From positions 937,501-1,001,500 of the forward strand of contig NZ_CP094975.1 of NCBI RefSeq assembly GCF_023509015.1: DNA of 64,000 bases. Direction: 5' to 3'. The notes below the pieces were generated by a model that worked only from the letters and a program-made list of their open reading frames with translations, did no database searches and had not been told where the DNA came from. The position numbers and the translations under genes are program-made. Shown here piece after piece: positions 37,638-46,553 of this stretch. The DNA is from Pseudomonas abieticivorans (GTDB lineage: Bacteria; Pseudomonadota; Gammaproteobacteria; Pseudomonadales; Pseudomonadaceae). Each line of letters begins with the position of its first letter. Positions within the stretch are counted from its first letter, which is position 1.

Positions 37638-38384
37638 ATGTCGACTCAAACGTTCAATGGCAAAGTGGTATTGGTACAAGGGGGTTCGCGCGGCATCGGC
37701 GCCGCCATCGTCAAACGCCTGGCTGGCGAAGGCGCCACCGTGGCCTTCACCTACGTCAGCTCCGAAGCGCGCGCCCACGAACTGCGTGACAGCATCACCG
37801 CCAGCGGTGGCAAGGCCCTGGCCATCCACGCCGACAGCGCCAACGCCCAAGCCATCCAAAAGGCGGTTGACGACACGGTTAGCACCTTTGGTGGCCTGGA
37901 CATCCTGGTCAACAACGCTGGCGTACTGGCCGTCGGCCCACTGGAAGATTTCAGCCTGGAAGACTTCGACCGTACCCTGGCCATCAACGTGCGCAGCGTG
38001 TTCGTGGCGACCCAGGCAGCAGCCCGGCACATGAAGGAAGGTGGGCGCATCATCAACATCGGCAGCACCAATGCCGACCGCATGCCCTTCGCAGGCGGTG
38101 GCGTGTATGCCATGAGCAAGTCGGCGCTGGTAGGCCTGGTCAAGGGCCTGGCGCGTGATTTGGGCCCCAAAGGCATTACCATCAACAACGTGCAGCCGGG
38201 CCCGGTGGACACCGAAATGAACCCGGCCGACAGCGACTTCGCCGAGAGCCTGATGGGCTACATGGCAGTGGGACGCTACGGCCACGTCGAAGAAATCGCC
38301 AGCTTCGTCGCCTACCTGGCAGGCCCCGAGGCGGCTTATATCACCGGCGCCAGCCTGACCATCGACGGCGGCTTTGGCGCCTGA
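37638..38384 (+). CDS. Short-chain dehydrogenase/reductase (BdcA-like)
   Basis: A 248-residue classical SDR. Cofactor motif GGSRGIG is at 15-21, NNAG at 92-95, and catalytic Ser143, Tyr157 and Lys161 (YAMSK) are intact. The stretches GGRIINIGSTNADRMP and GPKGITINNVQPGPVDT match E. coli BdcA, the cyclic-di-GMP-binding biofilm-dispersal SDR, so that subfamily is likely. A redox substrate is not known. Divergent LysR upstream; convergent 49-bp overlap with the next LysR gene. Confidence 0.83.
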   Translation: MSTQTFNGKVVLVQGGSRGIGAAIVKRLAGEGATVAFTYVSSEARAHELRDSITASGGKALAIHADSANAQAIQKAVDDTVSTFGGLDILVNNAGVLAVGPLEDFSLEDFDRTLAINVRSVFVATQAAARHMKEGGRIINIGSTNADRMPFAGGGVYAMSKSALVGLVKGLARDLGPKGITINNVQPGPVDTEMNPADSDFAESLMGYMAVGRYGHVEEIASFVAYLAGPEAAYITGASLTIDGGFGA

Positions 38385-39253
38385 GCCAGGGTCTGTTCCA
38401 GCAAGGCCACCAAGGCGGTGGCCGCTGGGGTCGGCGTGTTCGACCAAATGGCATACAGGCGCCGCACCGGCGCATCGCACACCGGTACCGCCACCACCCC
38501 GGCAAAGCCTGCCGCGATGGGGGCCGGCACCAAGCCCACGGCCAGCCGTTGCTGCACGAAGCGCTCCACCAGGCGCACGTCGCTGACTTCAAATTGCACG
38601 TTATGTTGCAGGCGCAGGGCGGCAAATGCCTCGTCGGTCTGGCGCCGGGCCCCGCTGCCGGCCGCAAAGTCGACCAGCGGCTGGTGCTCAAGCTCCGCCA
38701 GCGGCACGCGTGCCAGGCTTGCCAACGGGTGATCGGGCGGCAACACCGCCACCAACTCCTCTTCGGCCAGCAGCCGGTGGGCCACGCCGGTGATCACTTC
38801 GCCTGGCCACACACCGATAAACGCCAAGTCCATGCGCCGGCCACGCACCTGGTCAATCAACCACTCGCTGTTGCCCACGCTCAAGCGGATGGCCACGTGC
38901 GGGTATTGGTGATGAAAGTCGGCCAGCACCTGCACCAGGTCCAGTTCGGTGAGCGACGAAATCATGCCGATGGCCAGGCTGCCCCGCACCTCGCCGCAGG
39001 CAGCGGCCACTTCGTCGGCTATGCGCCTCGTGGCCTCCAGCGCCGTGCGCGCGCTGCGGACAAAGGCTTCGCCTGCCGGTGTCAGGTTGACCCGCCGCGA
39101 GGTTCGCTCAAACAACGCCGTGCCCAGGTTGGCCTCCAGGCGAGCGACCTGGTGGCTAAGCGCCGACTGCACGGTGTGGCAGCGTTCGGCGGCGCGGGTG
39201 AAGCTGCCCTCCTCGGCCACGGCCAAGGCATATTCGAGCTGTTTGAGGTTCAT
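38336..39253 (-). CDS. LysR-family transcriptional regulator
   Basis: A 305-residue LysR regulator. HTH in residues 1-60 (LEYALAVAEEGSFTRAAERCHTVQSALSHQVARLE). The substrate domain is complete, with the GVWPGEVITGVAHRLLAEEE stretch. ATG 39253 gives the family N-terminus MNLKQLEYAL. It is divergent from the MFS gene across 102 bp and probably regulates it. Its last 49 bp overlap the convergent SDR gene. Confidence 0.87.
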   Translation of the reverse strand: MNLKQLEYALAVAEEGSFTRAAERCHTVQSALSHQVARLEANLGTALFERTSRRVNLTPAGEAFVRSARTALEATRRIADEVAAACGEVRGSLAIGMISSLTELDLVQVLADFHHQYPHVAIRLSVGNSEWLIDQVRGRRMDLAFIGVWPGEVITGVAHRLLAEEELVAVLPPDHPLASLARVPLAELEHQPLVDFAAGSGARRQTDEAFAALRLQHNVQFEVSDVRLVERFVQQRLAVGLVPAPIAAGFAGVVAVPVCDAPVRRLYAIWSNTPTPAATALVALLEQTLAQAPKPPSMVRLAPVI

Positions 39254-39355
39254 TGCGCTATCTCGTTTCAAGATCGATCACATGAAAACAATACATTGGT
39301 GTCATGGCTCAGCATTGCCGACAATCGTTTTAACTTCAACTGCATCGAGACCGCC

Positions 39356-40552
39356 ATGAGCGACAAACCCTTGAGCCGTGCGCTGATCCTGCTGATGGCC
39401 ATTGCCACCGGCCTGGCCGTGGCCAGTAATTACTACGCCCAACCGTTACTGCACACCTTGGCCGGGCAGTTCGGCCTGAGCACCGCCGTGGCCGGCAGCA
39501 TCGTCATCACCGCACAACTGAGCTACGGCGCCGGGCTGTTTTTGCTGGTGCCGTTGGGCGATCTGTTCGAACAACGTCGGCTGGTGGTCAGCATGACGTT
39601 GCTCAGCGCCACCGGCCTGGTGCTCAGCGCATTTGCCGTCAACCTGCCCATGCTGTTGCTGGGCACGGCCATGACCGGGCTATTCTCGGTGGTGGCCCAA
39701 GTGCTGGTGCCGATGGCTGCTGGCCTGGCCAGCGCGCAAACCCGTGGCCGGGTGGTGGGCACCTTGATGAGCGGCCTGCTGCTGGGCATCCTGCTGGCGC
39801 GCACGGCGGCAGGGTTGGCGTCTTCTGCGGGGGACTGGCGGGCCATCTACCTGCTAGCGGCTGCCCTACTGGTGATCTGCGCACTGTGCCTGGCCCGTGC
39901 GTTGCCACCCCGGCGGGTGCACGCAGGCCTTCGCTACCCGGCATTGCTGGGCTCGGTCTTGCGCCTGTTCGTCGAGGAGCCGGTACTGCGCGTGCGCGCC
40001 TTCCTGGGCTTGTTGAGCTTCTGCCTGTTCGGCTTGTTCTGGACTCCGCTGGCCTTCCTGCTGGCCGCCCCACCCTATGGCTACACCGACGGCGTGATCG
40101 GCCTGTTCGGCCTGGCCGGGGCAGTCGGCGCCCTGGCTGCCAGTGCCGCCGGGCGCCTGGCCGACAAAGGCCAGGGCGAAATCGCCACCACCCTGGGCCT
40201 GATTGCGTTGCTGGCGACCTGGCTGCCGCTGGCGTTTGCCGGCCAATCACTGGCCGCTTTGCTGCTGGGCGTGCTGGTGCTGGACCTGGCCGTGCAACTG
40301 GTGCACGTCAGCAACCAGAACGCGATCTACGCATTGCGCCCCGATGCGCGCAACCGCCTGAACGCCGGCTACATGACGTGCTATTTCATTGGCGGCGCAT
40401 TGGGCTCCACGCTGGCCGCGCAGTTGTACCAACCCTATGGCTGGACTGGCATCGTGACCGCCGGCAGCGCCATCAGCCTGCTCGCCCTGTTGACGTGGGC
40501 GGTGGCCAAACGGCGTTTGGCGCGCAAGGCCGTTCATCCGGCCAGCGCCTGA
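39356..40552 (+). CDS. MFS exporter (DHA1-like group)
   Basis: A 398-residue, 12-helix MFS protein. It opens with RALILLMAIATGLAVASNYYAQPLL, typical of a group of putative small-molecule exporters (YgaY/NepI-like). The PLGDLFEQRR loop is the MFS motif A between helices 2 and 3. The open frame extends ~270 codons upstream, but that is antisense to the LysR gene; ATG 39356 fits the family. Substrate unknown. Confidence 0.85.
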   Translation: MSDKPLSRALILLMAIATGLAVASNYYAQPLLHTLAGQFGLSTAVAGSIVITAQLSYGAGLFLLVPLGDLFEQRRLVVSMTLLSATGLVLSAFAVNLPMLLLGTAMTGLFSVVAQVLVPMAAGLASAQTRGRVVGTLMSGLLLGILLARTAAGLASSAGDWRAIYLLAAALLVICALCLARALPPRRVHAGLRYPALLGSVLRLFVEEPVLRVRAFLGLLSFCLFGLFWTPLAFLLAAPPYGYTDGVIGLFGLAGAVGALAASAAGRLADKGQGEIATTLGLIALLATWLPLAFAGQSLAALLLGVLVLDLAVQLVHVSNQNAIYALRPDARNRLNAGYMTCYFIGGALGSTLAAQLYQPYGWTGIVTAGSAISLLALLTWAVAKRRLARKAVHPASA

Positions 40553-40645
40553 CACACTACTGGCGGTCGCGGCCATCATTGACTTGCCGGCGTTATGAGC
40601 TATTCAGAGTGTTGGACTTTTAATCCCTTCCTCGGAAATCCCACC

Positions 40646-41002
40646 ATGAAGCTCACAATAAAAGCCGGTGATTTCTTGCAGTGTGACGGCGACTACCGCG
40701 ATGGATCGCTTACCCTCAAGACCATTGAAAGCCCCTCCCCGGGCGAGAAGATCCCGGTCAACCGGATCAAGCACATTACCGTGGCCAACCACGAAACCAG
40801 CCGCAGCCTGGGCGGCGCCCTGGGTTGGGGCGTGGCCGGCGCCCTGGTGCTAGGCCCCGTGGGCCTGGTGGCCGGGCTGTGGCTGGGCGGCAAGGAAGAA
40901 GAAGTGACCTTTGTCGCCACCTTCAAGGACGGGCGCAAATTGACCGCGGTGGCCGACAGCCGCACCTTCAACAAATTGAACGACCGGATGCAGCAGGCCT
41001 GA
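40646..41002 (+). CDS. Hypothetical protein with glycine-zipper segment
   Basis: A 118-residue protein that I do not recognise. Its N-terminal half is beta-rich and charged, then a hydrophobic Gly-rich helix pair (LGGALGWGVAGALVLGPVGLVAGLWLGG), then a C-terminal EVTFVATFKDGRKLTAVADS strand pair. No signal peptide. ATG 40646 has CGGAAA upstream. Its stop codon lies inside a perfect hairpin that also contains the stop of the convergent AraC gene. Confidence 0.65.
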   Translation: MKLTIKAGDFLQCDGDYRDGSLTLKTIESPSPGEKIPVNRIKHITVANHETSRSLGGALGWGVAGALVLGPVGLVAGLWLGGKEEEVTFVATFKDGRKLTAVADSRTFNKLNDRMQQA

Positions 41003-41030
41003 GCGCTTTGTGATCAATAACGCTCAGGCC
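40996..41030. terminator. Bidirectional hairpin containing both convergent stop codons
   Basis: The arms GGCCTGAGCG (40996-41005) and CGCTCAGGCC (41021-41030) are perfect inverted repeats. The TGA at 41000-41002 ends the plus-strand gene and the TCA at 41024-41026 is the minus-strand AraC stop. No U-tract is present. Confidence 0.55.
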
Positions 41031-41986
41031 ATCCCCCGCCAGCGCTTGCGCGCGTGCAGATAAGCCGCCACGTCGCTGTAGCCCAGTTGCTCGGCGATTG
41101 CCGCGCTACTCTCACCCTGCAACTCAAGCGCTTGCTCCTGCTGGCCACGCACCTGGTCCAGCAGTTGGCGAAACGTCTGGCCTTCTTCTTCCAACCGGCG
41201 CCGCAAGGTGCGCGGGCTTTGATGCAAGGCCGCCGCCTGGTCCTCCAGCGTGGGCAAGCGGCCTTGGGCAAAGCTTTGCCAGATGCCGGCCGCCACCTTG
41301 CCGCCCCAGCCACTCAGGGTGTGCAGGCGTGCCAGGCGCCGGTCCAATTCCTGGTTGATCACCTCCAGCATGCCGCTGTGGCGGGTGAGCAATGGCAAGC
41401 TCAAGGTGCCCGCATCGAAATACATACGGTTGTGCCCGCCACCGTACGCCACCTGCTCGCCAAACCAGGGCCGGTACTGCGCCGAGTAAGCCGGTTGGGC
41501 ATGGGCAAAACAGCTGCGGCTCGGCTGCACGGTAATGCCGGTGGCGCGGCGAAACTGGGTCAAGGCCATCACGAAATAATGTTCCACCACATAGCGCGTC
41601 AGGCTGGCCGGGGCATCGATGTGCAGTTCGATGCCCGCGCCGTGCGGGTCCTCCAGCAGCGTGAGGCGGTCCATGTCCGAAGCCAAGGGGGCGTAGCGCG
41701 CCCAGTTGCGCAAGGCCTGTTCGATGTTGGCGCAGTACAGGCTTGCGTGGGCCAGCACGTGTACATCCTGCGCAGTGAAACGGGCATACAGGTTCAGGCC
41801 AATGGCCGGGTCATGCCGCGCCGCGTCCCGCCACAACCGCTCCAGCGCCAGCACGCTGTAGTCTTCGCGGCCGGGCAGTTGCAGGCTGTCCAGGTAGCGC
41901 TCCAGCACATGGCCCAGCCGACCACGGTGCACCCGCGGCGAGCGTGCATTGGCCGCTTGGGGGGTGATTCTGTCCATTTCGCGCAT
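41024..41986 (-). CDS. AraC-family transcriptional regulator
   Basis: A 320-residue regulator with an arabinose-type/OruR-like N-terminal domain (about 30-215) and a C-terminal AraC helix-turn-helix (about 230-320, SPRTLRRRLEEEGQTFRQLLDQVR then IAEQLGYSDVAAYLHARKRW). Several starts are possible: ATG 41986 (used), 42004 or 41977. It is divergent from the fatty-acid hydroxylase gene with only 60 bp between, so it likely regulates that gene and itself. Confidence 0.85.
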   Translation of the reverse strand: MREMDRITPQAANARSPRVHRGRLGHVLERYLDSLQLPGREDYSVLALERLWRDAARHDPAIGLNLYARFTAQDVHVLAHASLYCANIEQALRNWARYAPLASDMDRLTLLEDPHGAGIELHIDAPASLTRYVVEHYFVMALTQFRRATGITVQPSRSCFAHAQPAYSAQYRPWFGEQVAYGGGHNRMYFDAGTLSLPLLTRHSGMLEVINQELDRRLARLHTLSGWGGKVAAGIWQSFAQGRLPTLEDQAAALHQSPRTLRRRLEEEGQTFRQLLDQVRGQQEQALELQGESSAAIAEQLGYSDVAAYLHARKRWRGMA

Positions 41987-42046
41987 AGAGCCCTGCCACG
42001 CCATGACTTCTAATGGTTCGTGCCGCCCTGCGGGGCCCGAACAGAG

Positions 42047-42913
42047 ATGGCTATGAAAACAACAACAGCACTCGCCAGCAACCCCACATTGATCATCGCC
42101 GGAATATTCCTGGCATTCATCCTGCTGGAACTGGCCTGCGCCTGCTTTCGCCAGCCCACCGCCCAGCGCCGTGACACCTGGATCGAAATCGTCGGTTCCA
42201 GTGTGTTGCTGGGCATCACCTTCCCGCTGGTGATGTTGCTCAGCGCCACCCTGCTTGAGCACCTCGCGCCACACCTGAAAAATTGCCTGGCCGACCTGCC
42301 CTGGCTGGCCGGCTTCGGCCTGCTGCTGGTGTTCGACGACATGACCCAGTACTGGTGGCACCGCCTGACCCACAAGGTACCGTTCTTGTATGCCCTGCAC
42401 CGCGCCCACCATTCCGCGCCGTACATGAGCATCCGCATCGTGTACCGCAACAACAGCTTCTATTACTTGTTGATGCCCGCGCTGTGGTTTTCCGGTGCCC
42501 TGATCTACATGGGCCTGGGCCCGGTGTACTACGGCTACCTGATATTGAAGATGCTGGTGATTTTCTCGGCCCACAGCAGCGTGGCCTGGGACCGCCACCT
42601 ATACCGCATAAAAGCCTTGCGCCCGCTGATGTGGCTGGTGGAGCGCATCATCTCCACCCCCAGCACCCACGCCGCCCATCACGGTTTGAACGCCGACGAC
42701 GGCATCACCCATTACAAGGGCAACTTCGGCAACCTGCTGTTTTTCTGGGACGTACTGTTCGGCACCGCGCACATCACCCGCCGCTGGCCAGCCACCTATG
42801 GCATCGAAAACCTGCGCACCGCCAGCTGGCAGGAAGAGCTGTTCTGGCCGCTGGTCCGCCGCGCCCCGGCCAAGCAGCCGGAAAAGATCGCGCAACCGAG
42901 CGCAAGTCATTGA
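42047..42913 (+). CDS. Sterol desaturase/fatty-acid hydroxylase family di-iron protein
   Basis: A 288-residue membrane protein of the FA_hydroxylase superfamily. Three histidine boxes bind the di-iron centre: HRLTH (105-109), HRAHH (118-122) and HAAHH (about 212-216). About four hydrophobic helices surround them. The family hydroxylates or desaturates lipids or sterols using O2; the lipid substrate is unknown. ATG 42047 and ATG 42053 are equally plausible. The divergent AraC gene is the likely regulator. Confidence 0.85.
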   Translation: MAMKTTTALASNPTLIIAGIFLAFILLELACACFRQPTAQRRDTWIEIVGSSVLLGITFPLVMLLSATLLEHLAPHLKNCLADLPWLAGFGLLLVFDDMTQYWWHRLTHKVPFLYALHRAHHSAPYMSIRIVYRNNSFYYLLMPALWFSGALIYMGLGPVYYGYLILKMLVIFSAHSSVAWDRHLYRIKALRPLMWLVERIISTPSTHAAHHGLNADDGITHYKGNFGNLLFFWDVLFGTAHITRRWPATYGIENLRTASWQEELFWPLVRRAPAKQPEKIAQPSASH

Positions 42914-43036
42914 AAGCATCGATATAAACTATCAACTCTTCAGTCAACCTTGCAGGGCATCAGTCGATATAATGGGGGCACCTGATGTAGCCCCCTCGCG
43001 ATAAATAGTGCCTTACAGCGTTTAAGGAAGAGCCCG

Positions 43037-43372
43037 ATGCGATTGTTACTTGTTTGCGGCCTGGCAGCGATGTCATTGGCCGGTTGTATTTCTGCACCCA
43101 ACACCCCGAACGTGACCCTGAGCACCAGCAAGGCACCGCAAGCGTACGCCGAGTGCGTGTACCCCAAATGGCTGAAGGAGCACCCTTCGACCACCAAGTC
43201 CGGTAGCCAGAACCACTACCGCGTGGTGGTTGAGAGCAAGATCAACGCCGACGAAATCCTGGAAATTTCCAAGACCACGACGGGCAGCAAAGTATCGCTG
43301 TACCAGCGTGCGCCGCTGGCCTCGCCGTTTACCCGAAGCGCGCTGGAGACTGCGGCACGCGATTGCCTGTGA
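43037..43372 (+). CDS. Small lipoprotein
   Basis: A 111-residue predicted lipoprotein. Lipobox LAGC places the lipidated Cys at residue 17. The mature part contains PQAYAECVYPKWLKEHPSTTKSG and two further Cys (one at the C-terminus). It resembles small Pseudomonas lipoproteins of unknown function. A GGAAG ribosome site precedes ATG 43037. It ends at a two-part hairpin terminator. Confidence 0.7.
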   Translation: MRLLLVCGLAAMSLAGCISAPNTPNVTLSTSKAPQAYAECVYPKWLKEHPSTTKSGSQNHYRVVVESKINADEILEISKTTTGSKVSLYQRAPLASPFTRSALETAARDCL

Positions 43373-43389
43373 TCGCTGGGCGCTTTGCC

Positions 43390-43428
43390 AGCCCCTGGTC
43401 GAACTGAAGGTTCGGCCAGGGGCTTTTT
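43390..43428 (+). terminator. Intrinsic terminator after the small lipoprotein gene
   Basis: A 9-bp stem (AGCCCCTGG with CCAGGGGCT, 43390-43398 and 43416-43424) encloses a smaller CGAAC/GTTCG stem and is followed by TTTTCT. Clear plus-strand terminator. Confidence 0.85.
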
Positions 43429-43439
43429 CTTGCGCATAC

Positions 43440-43473
43440 AAAAAACCCCTGGGAACACGAGGTTTCCAGGGGT
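43440..43473 (-). terminator. Terminator downstream of tRNA-Ser
   Basis: Read on the minus strand, ACCCCTGG (43466-43473) pairs with CCAGGGGT (43445-43452) and is followed by five or more T. It lies 17 bp beyond the 3' end of the tRNA gene. Confidence 0.8.
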
Positions 43474-43490
43474 CTTTAGCGTATCGAATA

Positions 43491-43580
43491 TGGCGGTGAA
43501 GGAGAGATTCGAACTCTCGATACAATTTCTTGTATACACACTTTCCAGGCGTGCTCCTTAAGCCACTCGGACACTTCACC
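43491..43580 (-). tRNA. tRNA-Ser (anticodon GGA)
   Basis: A 90-nt class-II tRNA with encoded CCA (43491-43493 on the plus strand). The acceptor stem GGTGAAG pairs with CTTCACC. The anticodon loop is CTGGAAA (anticodon GGA at plus positions 43544-43546) on a 5-bp stem with one G-U. A long variable arm (TATACAAGAAATTGTA) marks it as serine type, and GTTCGAATC is the T-loop. Reads UCC and UCU codons. Confidence 0.96.
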
Positions 43581-43769
43581 GTATCTCGTCAAACATGTTC
43601 CGTCTGTCGAGGCGCGCTAATGTAGTCGAAACCCTCGACGATGGCAAAGGTTTTTTTCAATATTTTTCATGCGCTTAAGCCTGGCATGACCGGGCAGTCA
43701 GTCACGGCGCTTTACTGGGACGATGGTGCTGAGTAACGTTTGCCCCAAACCATTATAAGGAACTGCGCA

Positions 43770-44459
43770 ATGAGTGAGCTGATCGACTACCAACTCGACG
43801 ATGGCATCGCCACCCTGACGTTGCACAACGGCAAGGTCAACGCCATTTCGCCGGACGTGATCGTCGCCTTCAATGCCGCGCTCGACCGGGCCGAGCAGGA
43901 CCGGGCCATCGTGATCATAACTGGCCAGCCGGGCATTTTGTCGGGCGGTTACGACCTCAAGGTGATGACCGCCGGCCCTCAACAGGCGGTCAGCCTGGTT
44001 GCCAGTGGTTCCACCCTGGCCCGCCGCCTGCTGTCGCACCCCTTCCCGATCATCGTCGCTTGCCCCGGGCATGCAGTGGCCAAGGGCGCCTTCCTGCTGC
44101 TGTCGGCCGATTACCGCATCGGCGTGGCCGGGCCATACAGCATTGGCCTGAATGAAGTGCAGATCGGCATGACCATGCACCACGCCGGCATCGAGTTGGC
44201 CCGCGATCGCCTGGGCCGCGCGGCGTTCCAGCGCTCGGTGATCAATGGCGAGATGTTCATCCCGCAAAGCGCGGCAGACGCCGGCTTCCTGGATAAAGTG
44301 GTCGAGCCTGAACAATTGCGCGAAACCGCCCTGGCCGCTGCCCAACAGTTGAAAAAAATCAACATGACCGCGCACAGGAACACCAAGCTCAAGGTACGCA
44401 GGGCGCTGCTGGAAGCACTGGACCGGGCGATCGATCTGGATCAGCAACACCTGGCGTAA
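43770..44459 (+). CDS. Enoyl-CoA hydratase/isomerase family protein (crotonase)
   Basis: A 229-residue crotonase-fold protein. The oxyanion-hole region ITGQPGILSGGYDLKVM has the family G-x-x-S-x-G-x-D-L pattern, and a second region, CPGHAVAKGAFLLLSADYRIG, follows. A catalytic Glu pair typical of true hydratases is not clear, so the reaction (hydration, isomerisation or thioester hydrolysis) is open. ATG 43770 has AAGGAA upstream. The surroundings give no pathway clue. Confidence 0.82.
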   Translation: MSELIDYQLDDGIATLTLHNGKVNAISPDVIVAFNAALDRAEQDRAIVIITGQPGILSGGYDLKVMTAGPQQAVSLVASGSTLARRLLSHPFPIIVACPGHAVAKGAFLLLSADYRIGVAGPYSIGLNEVQIGMTMHHAGIELARDRLGRAAFQRSVINGEMFIPQSAADAGFLDKVVEPEQLRETALAAAQQLKKINMTAHRNTKLKVRRALLEALDRAIDLDQQHLA

Positions 44460-44585
44460 CGCCCCGCTCCCTGTAGGAGCAGCGGCCCCATCGCCAAGCT
44501 ATTGAGTGACAACAGATTTCACCCAATTGCCGAACACAGTGCACGACCGTACACTCCCGCGACTTTTTGCCAAGTGAGTCGCGGG

Positions 44586-45308
44586 ATGCTTTTTATTGTT
44601 CGCATGTTTCTGATGGGCCTGCACTTTATCGTGGTGGGCGCGCTGGGCCTGCTGATTGGCCTGTGTCGCCCGTTCAACCCGGACAACAGCCGCCTGTTCG
44701 CCCGCCTCTATGGCCACCCGGCCGTGAAGATCCTGGGGCTGGACTTGAAGACTGAGGTCGGCCCACTGTTCGACCAGCCACCGGGTTGCGTGATCGTGGC
44801 CAACCACCAGTCCAACTATGACCTGTTCGTGCTGGGCAAGGTGGTGCCGCCGCGCACGGTGTGCATCGGCAAAAAGAGCCTCAAGTGGGTGCCCTTCTTC
44901 GGCCAGTTGTTCTGGCTGGGCGGCAACGTGTTGATCGATCGCGGCAACTCGGCGAAAGCGCGCAAGGCCCTGCAAACCACCACCCGCACCCTGACCCAGG
45001 AAAACACCTCGATCTGGGTGTTCCCCGAAGGCACCCGCAATTCAGGCAGTGAGCTGATGCCGTTCAAGCGCGGGGCGTTCCAGATGGCCATTGACGCCGG
45101 CGTTCCGATCGTACCGGTGTGCGTCAGCCGCTACGCCCGGCGCCTGCGCCTGGGCAGCTTGCGCAGCGGCAAGATCAGCATTCGTTCGCTTGCACCGATC
45201 CCGACCACGGGGCTGAGCGCTGCCGACATCCCCCAATTGATCCAACAGTGCCAACAACAGATGCAACAGTGCATCGACGCCATGGAGCGCGACGTGCAAG
45301 TGGCGTGA
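44586..45308 (+). CDS. 1-acyl-sn-glycerol-3-phosphate acyltransferase (PlsC-like)
   Basis: A 240-residue membrane acyltransferase. An N-terminal hydrophobic anchor (residues 1-28) precedes the HX4D motif NHQSNYD (about 73-79) and FPEGTRN (about 147-153), the two catalytic/glycerophosphate motifs of PlsC. The family makes phosphatidic acid from lysophosphatidic acid. Pseudomonas genomes carry several paralogues, so the symbol is left empty. ATG 44586 has the GCGGG site; the frame is open further upstream but without family character. Confidence 0.87.
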   Translation: MLFIVRMFLMGLHFIVVGALGLLIGLCRPFNPDNSRLFARLYGHPAVKILGLDLKTEVGPLFDQPPGCVIVANHQSNYDLFVLGKVVPPRTVCIGKKSLKWVPFFGQLFWLGGNVLIDRGNSAKARKALQTTTRTLTQENTSIWVFPEGTRNSGSELMPFKRGAFQMAIDAGVPIVPVCVSRYARRLRLGSLRSGKISIRSLAPIPTTGLSAADIPQLIQQCQQQMQQCIDAMERDVQVA

Positions 45309-45407
45309 ACTGCCAAACACCTTGCCCACTCTGATCAGGCAGGACAAGCTAGGCTGTTGTCATTTAGTGCCTGCTTTTACTGCCCTCAGATCAAGAAGCG
45401 AATAACC

Positions 45408-46381
45408 ATGGGTCGAGTCGTTGCTGCAGCCGTCTACAGCGCCGGAAAGAAAGTCACCAACATCAGCCTCGACGAAGGGGCGCAATGGGCCCGCAAGGCT
45501 GATCATTTCGTGTGGATCGGCCTGGAACAACCCAACGCCGAAGAGCTGGCCAACCTGCAGCGCCAGTTCGGCCTGCATGAACTGGCCATCGAAGACGCCC
45601 TGGAGAAGCACAGCCGGCCCAAGCTTGAAACCTTCGGCGACGCGCTGTTCATCGTCACCTATTCGCCGGTACGCCAGGACGGCAAGCTGGAGTTCATCGA
45701 AACCCATATCTTTGCCGGCAACGGCTACATCATCACCGCCCGCAACGGCCACTCGGCCTCCTATGCCCTGGTGCGCCAGCGCTGCGAGGCGCGCCCGCTG
45801 CTGTTGGACCATGGCGAAGACTTCGTGCTGTACGCCCTGTTGGACTTCGTCACGGAGAACTACCAGCCGGTCAGCGAATCCATCCACGCCGAGATCGAGG
45901 CGCTGGAGCGCAACGTGCTGGGCGGCGCCTTGCACGAAGAAGACACATCCAGCGCCTGCACTGCCTGCGCCGTGACCTGTTGCGCATGCGCCGCTACGTG
46001 GCGCCCATGGTGGAAATCAGCGAAGAGCTGCAGCGCCTGGACTTCCCGTTCATCGACAAGAACATGCGCCCCTACTTCCGTGACGTGCAAATCCACGTCA
46101 ACCGGCAGATGGAAGACCTGGGCACCATGAGCGACATCGCCTCGCAAACCATCGAGATCGGCCTGTTGCTGGAGTCGTCACGGCAAAGCATCGTGCAGCG
46201 CAAGTTTGCCGCCTGGGCAGCGATCCTGGCGTTCCCCACGGCGGTGGCAGGGATCTATGGGATGAACTTCCAGAACATGCCGGAGTTGAGCTGGCATTAC
46301 GGCTACTTTGCCGTGCTGGGGGCGATCGGAGTGGGGTGCGGGGCGTTGTATTGGAGCTTCAAGCGGTCGGGGTGGTTGTAG
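45408..46381 (+). pseudogene. corA: corA-type Mg2+/divalent cation transporter, frameshifted
   Basis: The first part (45408 to about 45942) encodes the CorA cytoplasmic domain in frame (GRVVAAAVYSAGKKV, HELAIEDALEKHSRPKLETFGDALFIV). At 45943-45946 an AC dinucleotide appears duplicated (GAAGACACATCC); removing two bases gives EEDIQRLHCLRRDLLRMRRYVAP, which continues in the other frame through YGMNFQNMPE (the GMN filter motif) to the stop at 46381. Without correction the frame reads Cys/Thr-rich nonsense to 46130. The full product would be about 323 residues, normal for CorA. It is either a real inactivating 2-base insertion or a sequencing error. Confidence 0.85.
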
Positions 46382-46397
46382 ATCGGCGGTGCGGCCT

Positions 46398-46538
46398 TTC
46401 GCGGATAAATCCGCTCCTACAGAGGCACGCGAATACCCCGTAGGAGCGGATTTATCCGCGAAAAGCACGCCGCCGTCTCTGTAGGAGCGGATTTATCCGC
46501 GAATTCAGACGCCGTGTAGAAGCGGATTTTTCCGCGAG
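46398..46538. repeat. Cluster of four REP elements
   Basis: One inverted copy (46398-46420) is followed by three direct copies of GTAGGAGCGGATTTATCCGCGAA at 46440, 46481 and 46516 (the last with two changes). Spacing is about 35-40 bp. It fills the gap between the convergent corA and amidotransferase genes. Confidence 0.9.
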
Positions 46539-46553
46539 CCAAGTGCCAACGAT

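Noticed and set aside
38549..39355. Long N-terminal extension of the plus-strand MFS frame
   Set aside because: It is the complement of the LysR gene at 38336-39253 and has no membrane or domain character; the MFS family start is at 39356.
41987..42598. Long N-terminal extension of the AraC frame
   Set aside because: It runs antisense through the fatty-acid hydroxylase gene; the regulator family begins near 41986-42004.
44472..44495. Possible REP copy (TGTAGGAGCAGCGGCCCCATCG)
   Set aside because: Only the first eight bases match the REP core and there is no palindrome, so it is at best a decayed remnant.
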